Under the pieces are notes generated by a model. The model was not told the DNA's origin, made no database searches, and saw nothing but the letters and a program-made list of their open reading frames with translations. A DNA stretch of 37,824 nt. Origin: Eubacteriales bacterium. GTDB taxonomy: Bacteria > Bacillota > Clostridia > Lachnospirales > Lachnospiraceae. Shown here piece after piece: positions 33,546-37,824 of this stretch; within the stretch, counting starts at the first letter, position 1, and each line of letters starts with the position of its first letter. The position numbers and the translations under genes were made by a program. The DNA is taken from contig JAUNDE010000017.1 in the NCBI GenBank assembly GCA_030526265.1, positions 1-37,824 of the forward strand, written 5' to 3'.

Positions 33546-34871
33546 ATGAATATATTATTTGTTTCTCTTGGCTGTGACAAGAATCTGGTCGACACAGAAG
33601 TGATGCTTGGAATTCTGGATTCCAGAGGACATCGTATGGTTGACGATGAGGCCGATGCCGATGTGATCGTTGTAAATACGTGCTGCTTTATCCATGATGC
33701 AAAAGAGGAAAGTATTCAGACGATCCTTGAAATGGCTGAACTGAAACAGGAAGGTTCACTGAAGGCACTGATCGTTACAGGATGTATGGCACAGCGCTAT
33801 CAGCAGGAGATTATCGATGAGATCCCGGAAGTGGATGCAGTTCTCGGAACATCATCCTATGACAGGATTGCAGAGGCAATCGATGAGATACTCGGTGGAC
33901 AGTCCCGGATTTATATGGAAGATATCGACAGACTTCCAAAAGTAGATACAAAGAGGCTTGTGACTACCGGCGGTCATTTTGCGTATCTGAAGATCGCGGA
34001 AGGATGTGATAAACACTGTACGTACTGTATTATTCCGAGACTCCGCGGAAATTATCGGAGTGTGCCGATGGAACAGCTCGTTGAGGAGGCAGGATATCTT
34101 GCTGATCAGGGAGTGAAAGAACTGATTCTTGTTGCACAGGAGACAACCGTATACGGAAAAGATATCTACGGAGAAAAAAGCCTTCATAAGCTATTGAGGG
34201 AACTCTGTAAAATAGAAGGCCTCAGATGGATTCGGATCCTTTACTGTTACCCGGAGGAAATCGATGATGACCTGATTCGGGTGATGAAGGAAGAACCGAA
34301 GATCTGTCATTACCTTGATCTCCCGATTCAGCATGGATGTGACCGTATCCTGAAGCGTATGGGACGGAGAACATCGAAAGAACAGCTGATGGGGATCGTT
34401 GAGAAACTTCGTGAAGAGATTCCTGATATCTCACTTCGTACGACTCTGATCACAGGATTTCCGGGAGAGACTCAGGAAGAACATGAGGAACTGATGGAGT
34501 TCGTTGATCAGATGGAGTTTGACAGACTCGGAGTGTTTACGTATTCACCGGAGGAAGACACGCCGGCAGCCGAGATGCCGGATCAGGTACCGGAAGAAGT
34601 CAAAGAGGACAGACGGGCTGAGCTCATGGAACTGCAGCAGGAGATCGTATTTGATCTTGCCGAAGATATGATTGGCAGAGAGCTTGATGTTATGATAGAA
34701 GGTAAGGTTGCATACGAGAGTGTCTATGTAGGAAGAACCTACAAGGATGCGCCGAATGTGGACGGACTTATTTTTATTAACTCAGAAGAAGAACTGATGT
34801 CGGGAGATTTTGTGAGAGCAAAAGTGACCGGATCATCAGAATATGATTTGATAGGAGAGATAATACAATGA
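33546..34871 (+). CDS. rimO: Ribosomal protein S12 methylthiotransferase
   Basis: A 441-residue radical SAM enzyme that adds a methylthio group to an Asp of ribosomal protein S12. The N-terminal cluster uses Cys10, Cys46 or 47, and Cys80; the radical SAM motif is CDKHCTYC (154, 158, 161). A TRAM domain forms the C-terminus (IGRELDVMIEGKVAYESVYV). The start MNILFVSLGC is chosen because AAGGAG lies 9-10 nt upstream; a longer frame starting nine codons earlier has no such site. It overlaps pgsA by 4 bp. Confidence 0.95.
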   Translation: MNILFVSLGCDKNLVDTEVMLGILDSRGHRMVDDEADADVIVVNTCCFIHDAKEESIQTILEMAELKQEGSLKALIVTGCMAQRYQQEIIDEIPEVDAVLGTSSYDRIAEAIDEILGGQSRIYMEDIDRLPKVDTKRLVTTGGHFAYLKIAEGCDKHCTYCIIPRLRGNYRSVPMEQLVEEAGYLADQGVKELILVAQETTVYGKDIYGEKSLHKLLRELCKIEGLRWIRILYCYPEEIDDDLIRVMKEEPKICHYLDLPIQHGCDRILKRMGRRTSKEQLMGIVEKLREEIPDISLRTTLITGFPGETQEEHEELMEFVDQMEFDRLGVFTYSPEEDTPAAEMPDQVPEEVKEDRRAELMELQQEIVFDLAEDMIGRELDVMIEGKVAYESVYVGRTYKDAPNVDGLIFINSEEELMSGDFVRAKVTGSSEYDLIGEIIQ

Positions 34872-35410
34872 ATTTACCAAATAAATTAACAGTACTTCGT
34901 ATGGCAATGGTTCCTTTTTTTGTGTTGTTTATGCTTACAACACTTGGCGGTGCCGCAAATAAATGGATCGCTTTGATCTTATTCTGCGTAGCAAGTCTCA
35001 CAGATATGCTGGATGGAAAGATTGCAAGAAAATATAATCTTGTGACAAATTTCGGAAAATTTATGGACCCTCTTGCAGACAAACTGCTTGTCTGTTCAGC
35101 AATGATCTGTCTGATTCCATCCGGTAAGCTTTCAGCATGGTTTGTAATTATTATCATTGCACGTGAGTTTATCATCAGTGGATTCCGTCTTGTAGCGTCA
35201 GACAGCGGAATCGTGATCGCAGCAAACTACTGGGGCAAGTTTAAAACCGTATCGCAGATGGTTATGATCATTCTCATGATCATGAATCTCGGCGGAGTGT
35301 TCGGAATGCTTGAGATTCTTTTTATGTGGGTATCACTTGCACTTACTGTAATCTCACTTGTTGATTATGTATGGACAAACAGACAGGTGCTTACAAAGGG
35401 TGGCATGTAA
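34868..35410 (+). CDS. pgsA: CDP-diacylglycerol-glycerol-3-phosphate 3-phosphatidyltransferase
   Basis: A 180-residue membrane enzyme of phosphatidylglycerol synthesis with several hydrophobic segments. The CDP-alcohol phosphotransferase signature DG-x2-AR-x8-G-x3-D-x3-D is complete (DMLDGKIARKYNL, then FGKFMDPLADK). The ATG overlaps the rimO stop (ATGA), so translation is probably coupled. Confidence 0.95.
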   Translation: MNLPNKLTVLRMAMVPFFVLFMLTTLGGAANKWIALILFCVASLTDMLDGKIARKYNLVTNFGKFMDPLADKLLVCSAMICLIPSGKLSAWFVIIIIAREFIISGFRLVASDSGIVIAANYWGKFKTVSQMVMIILMIMNLGGVFGMLEILFMWVSLALTVISLVDYVWTNRQVLTKGGM

Positions 35411-35411
35411 G

Positions 35412-35921
35412 ATGTCAGAAAACATCCATATTAGAAATGAAAAAGAAATAAGCCTTGAAGAAGCGGTTGTGTCACTTTTGAAAGAAAAGAATCTGACAGT
35501 GACAACAGCAGAGTCCTGTACGGCAGGACTTGTAGCTGCACGCATTATGAATGTGGCAGGTGCTTCGTATGTATACAGTGAAGGATATATTACATATTCA
35601 GACGATGCAAAGAGGAAGCTTCTTGGTGTGCGAAAAGAAACACTTGAAAAATATACTGCAGTGAGTGAAGAGACTGCCCTTGAGATGGCTGCAGGTGCAG
35701 CAAAGTCGGCAGGCGCGGATGCGGCGATTTCTGTGACAGGTATCGCCGGCCCCGGCGGCGGAACGGAGGAGAAACCGGTAGGCCTGATCTACATCGGATG
35801 TTTCCTGAGGGGAGAAATGACGGTAAAAGAATGTCATTTTGAAGGTGACCGCATGGAAAACAGAACTGCGGCAGCAGGAGAGGCTTTGCAGTTATTAAAA
35901 CAGCAACTGATGACAGAATGA
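35412..35921 (+). CDS. pncC: CinA C-terminal domain protein / nicotinamide-nucleotide amidase
   Basis: A 169-residue protein equal to the C-terminal domain of CinA, which deamidates nicotinamide mononucleotide. Hallmarks: TTAESCTAGLVAARI, GYITYSDDAKRKLLGV and VTGIAGPGGGTEEKPVGL. The N-terminal CinA domain is absent; the ATG lies 1 bp after the pgsA stop, with GGGTGG upstream. pgsA-cinA is a common Firmicute order; recA, often next, is not here. Confidence 0.9.
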   Translation: MSENIHIRNEKEISLEEAVVSLLKEKNLTVTTAESCTAGLVAARIMNVAGASYVYSEGYITYSDDAKRKLLGVRKETLEKYTAVSEETALEMAAGAAKSAGADAAISVTGIAGPGGGTEEKPVGLIYIGCFLRGEMTVKECHFEGDRMENRTAAAGEALQLLKQQLMTE

Positions 35922-35963
35922 TAATTGTTTGTCCTGTACAAGATTCGCAAATTTATCGCACTA

Positions 35964-35998
35964 AAGTGGGTTAAAATTCTGTCGAAGTGGGTTGAAAT
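35964..35998 (+). repeat. Two direct repeats AAGTGGGTTRAAAT, 21 bp apart
   Basis: Copies at 35964-35977 and 35985-35998 differ at one base. They lie in the 180-bp gap before the NifU-like gene, just ahead of a possible -35 (TTGACG at 36002). The two-turn spacing suggests a regulator site. GTGGG repeats recall MraZ boxes, but no mraZ is near. Confidence 0.6.
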
Positions 35999-36101
35999 GG
36001 ATTGACGAATATACAAAATTATGAGAAAATGAATTAACGTTTGGTGTTTGTTTATCAGACCATACAATAATAGTCATGCACAAGTTGAAAGGAGTTTTAA
36101 C

Positions 36102-36803
36102 ATGATTTATTCAAAGGAAGTACAGTTGATGTGTCCTGTTGCTAAGGGCGCAAAACATGAACCTGCTCCAATTCCAGAAGAAGGTAAATGGGTTCACTCT
36201 AAGAAAATCGAAGACATTTCCGGTTTCACACATGGTATTGGCTGGTGTGCACCTCAGCAGGGCGCATGTAAGTTAACTTTGAACGTAAAAGAGGGTATCA
36301 TTGAGGAAGCACTCATTGAGACGATCGGATGTTCAGGTATGACACATTCAGCCGCTATGGCAGCGGAGATTCTTCAGGGTAAGACAATCCTTGAGGCGCT
36401 TAACACTGACCTTGTTTGTGATGCTATCAATACAGCAATGAGAGAACTCTTCCTTCAGATCGTATACGGAAGAACTCAGAGTGCATTCTCTGATGATGGA
36501 CTCGTAATCGGCGCTGGTCTGGAAGACCTTGGAAAAGGACTCCGTTCTCAGGTAGGAACAATGTATGCTACAAACGCAAAAGGTGTTCGTTATCTTGAAA
36601 TGGCAGAAGGTTATGTAACAGGTATCGCTCTTGACGAGAATAATGAAGTGATCGGATACAAATTCGTAAGTCTTGGAAAGATGACAGACTTCATTAAGAA
36701 GGGTGACGATCCTAACACAGCATGGGAGAAAGCAGCTGGTTCTTACGGACGTGTAACACCAGAGCAGGGTGCTGTTAAGATTATCGACCCACGTGTAGAG
36801 TAA
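36102..36803 (+). CDS. NifU-like iron-sulfur scaffold family protein
   Basis: A 233-residue soluble protein. The central part resembles the NifU/IscU scaffold fold, with Cys49, Cys56, Cys77 (IGCSGMTHSAAMAAEILQGK) and Cys106; Cys11 is near the start. In IscU three cysteines hold the nascent Fe-S cluster. The start MIYSKEVQLMCP is chosen because AAAGGAG lies 7 nt upstream. The gene is followed 21 bp later by the GGGtGRT gene, a recurrent pair in Clostridia; the function of the pair is not established. Codon choice (GGT, CGT, AAC, GAA) is biased as in highly expressed genes. Confidence 0.75.
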   Translation: MIYSKEVQLMCPVAKGAKHEPAPIPEEGKWVHSKKIEDISGFTHGIGWCAPQQGACKLTLNVKEGIIEEALIETIGCSGMTHSAAMAAEILQGKTILEALNTDLVCDAINTAMRELFLQIVYGRTQSAFSDDGLVIGAGLEDLGKGLRSQVGTMYATNAKGVRYLEMAEGYVTGIALDENNEVIGYKFVSLGKMTDFIKKGDDPNTAWEKAAGSYGRVTPEQGAVKIIDPRVE

Positions 36804-36824
36804 GAAAGAGAGGAGCGAATAGAA

Positions 36825-37824
36825 ATGGCTTTATTTGAATCATATGAGAGAAGAATTGACCAGATCAACGCTGTTCTGAACAGCTACGGAATCAGCTCTA
36901 TCGAAGAGGCTGAGAAGATCACAAAAGACGCTGGTCTTGATGTTTACAATCAGATTAAAGGCATTCAGCCAATCTGTTTTGAAAATGCATGCTGGGCTTA
37001 TACTGTAGGTGCAGCGATCGCAATTAAAAAAGGATGCAGAAAAGCTGCTGATGCTGCAGCAGCAATCGGTGAAGGACTTCAGTCTTTCTGTATTCCGGGA
37101 TCTGTTGCAGACCACAGAAAAGTAGGTCTTGGACATGGTAACCTTGGAAAAATGCTTCTTGAAGAAGAAACAGAATGTTTTGCGTTCCTTGCAGGACATG
37201 AATCATTTGCAGCTGCTGAAGGTGCGATCGGTATCGCTGAAAAAGCTAACAAAGTTCGTAAGAAACCACTTCGCGTTATCCTGAACGGACTTGGAAAAGA
37301 CGCAGCTCAGATCATTTCACGTATCAACGGATTTACATATGTTGAGACAAAATTTGACTATTCAAAGAATGAAGTAAACGTAGTATACGAGCATGCATAC
37401 TCAGACGGACTTCGTGCTACAGTTAAATGTTACGGTGCTGATGATGTTCAGGAAGGTGTTGCAATCATGCACATGGAAAATGTTGGCGTATCTATCACAG
37501 GTAACTCAACAAACCCAACACGTTTCCAGCATCCGGTAGCAGGTACATACAAAAAAGAATGTATCGAGCAGGGTAAAAAATACTTCTCAGTAGCATCAGG
37601 CGGTGGTACAGGACGTACACTTCACCCAGATAACATGGCTGCAGGTCCAGCTTCATACGGTATGACAGATACTCTCGGACGTATGCACTCAGATGCACAG
37701 TTCGCAGGTTCTTCATCAGTTCCAGCCCATGTTGAGATGATGGGCTTAATCGGTGCAGGAAATAACCCAATGGTTGGTATGACTGTTGCTGTTGCAGTTT
37801 CTATTGAAGAAGCAGCTAACGCAG
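36825..37824 (+). CDS. GGGtGRT protein, 3' end beyond window
   Basis: The frame is open to the last base, giving 333 residues without a stop. The signature SGGGTGRTLHPDN is present (GGGTGRT at 259-265), which names the family; its function is unknown. GAGGAG lies 9 nt before the ATG. Other recognisable features are a Gly/Ala-rich C-terminal part (GLIGAGNNPMVGMTVAVAVS) and scattered cysteines at FENACWAYT and GLQSFCIPG. It is co-transcribed with the NifU-like gene, so a role linked to Fe-S or redox chemistry is possible but is only inference. Codon use suggests high expression. Confidence 0.85.
   Translation, partial: MALFESYERRIDQINAVLNSYGISSIEEAEKITKDAGLDVYNQIKGIQPICFENACWAYTVGAAIAIKKGCRKAADAAAAIGEGLQSFCIPGSVADHRKVGLGHGNLGKMLLEEETECFAFLAGHESFAAAEGAIGIAEKANKVRKKPLRVILNGLGKDAAQIISRINGFTYVETKFDYSKNEVNVVYEHAYSDGLRATVKCYGADDVQEGVAIMHMENVGVSITGNSTNPTRFQHPVAGTYKKECIEQGKKYFSVASGGGTGRTLHPDNMAAGPASYGMTDTLGRMHSDAQFAGSSSVPAHVEMMGLIGAGNNPMVGMTVAVAVSIEEAANA

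Noticed and set aside
35964-35998. MraZ boxes
   Set aside because: GTGGG repeats are similar, but the spacing is 21 bp rather than about 10, and no mraZ or division gene follows.

Overview
The window is a chromosomal segment of a moderately low-GC, spore-forming anaerobic Firmicute, most likely a gut Lachnospiraceae (Clostridia). The evidence is spoIVA, a scpA-scpB-dacB order like that of Bacillus, a pyrBI pair, Clostridia-style Na+-pumping decarboxylase genes and strong GGAGG ribosome binding sites. I see no phage, insertion sequence, CRISPR array, tRNA or rRNA gene. The species cannot be fixed from the sequence alone.

Layout. 1-1446: 3' part of a divergent glutamine synthetase and an ANTAR RNA-binding regulator. 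1563-2687 (minus): a DUF4317 protein with a palindrome inside its promoter. 2867-8069: a D,D-carboxypeptidase, a metallophosphoesterase, scpA-scpB and a second D,D-carboxypeptidase in the dacB position. 8221-10209: a 2-isopropylmalate synthase fused in frame to an AraC-type DNA-binding domain. 10343-16193: a FadR-type GntR regulator, then an operon for CoA-acylating aldehyde dehydrogenase, phosphotransacylase, butyrate-kinase-type kinase and a sodium:solute symporter. The same CAATGT-N3-ACATTG palindrome lies at both the regulator promoter and the operon promoter. 16421-21664: a five-gene biotin-dependent Na+-translocating decarboxylase operon that carries both an acyl-CoA carboxyltransferase and a pyruvate/oxaloacetate carboxyltransferase. 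21771-24967: HAD phosphatase, spoIVA, MogA/MoaB-like protein, rnhA. 25020-25496: RNase P RNA with a large multi-hairpin P12 insertion. 25550-27185 (minus): pyrBI, preceded by a U-rich leader-peptide ORF. 27345-29788: pheA and a DUF815 AAA ATPase. 29797-31536 (minus): rqcH. 31714-35921: yicC-gmk-rpoZ, then rimO-pgsA-pncC. 36102-37824: a NifU-like protein and a GGGtGRT protein that runs off the window.

How genes work together. The aldehyde dehydrogenase/Ptb/Buk operon forms a complete aldehyde -> acyl-CoA -> acyl-phosphate -> acid + ATP route, apparently under the adjacent GntR regulator. The next operon could couple decarboxylation of oxaloacetate and/or an acyl-CoA to Na+ export, and that Na+ gradient could power the upstream symporter. 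Housekeeping blocks (chromosome condensation, nucleotide synthesis, translation quality control, lipid synthesis) surround these fermentation modules.

The most unusual items are the LeuA-AraC fusion, the candidate pyrBI leader peptide in a Firmicute, the cloverleaf-like RNase P insertion, the twin GntR operators and the mixed carboxyltransferase operon. All functional calls come from reading motifs and gene order; no database search was run.
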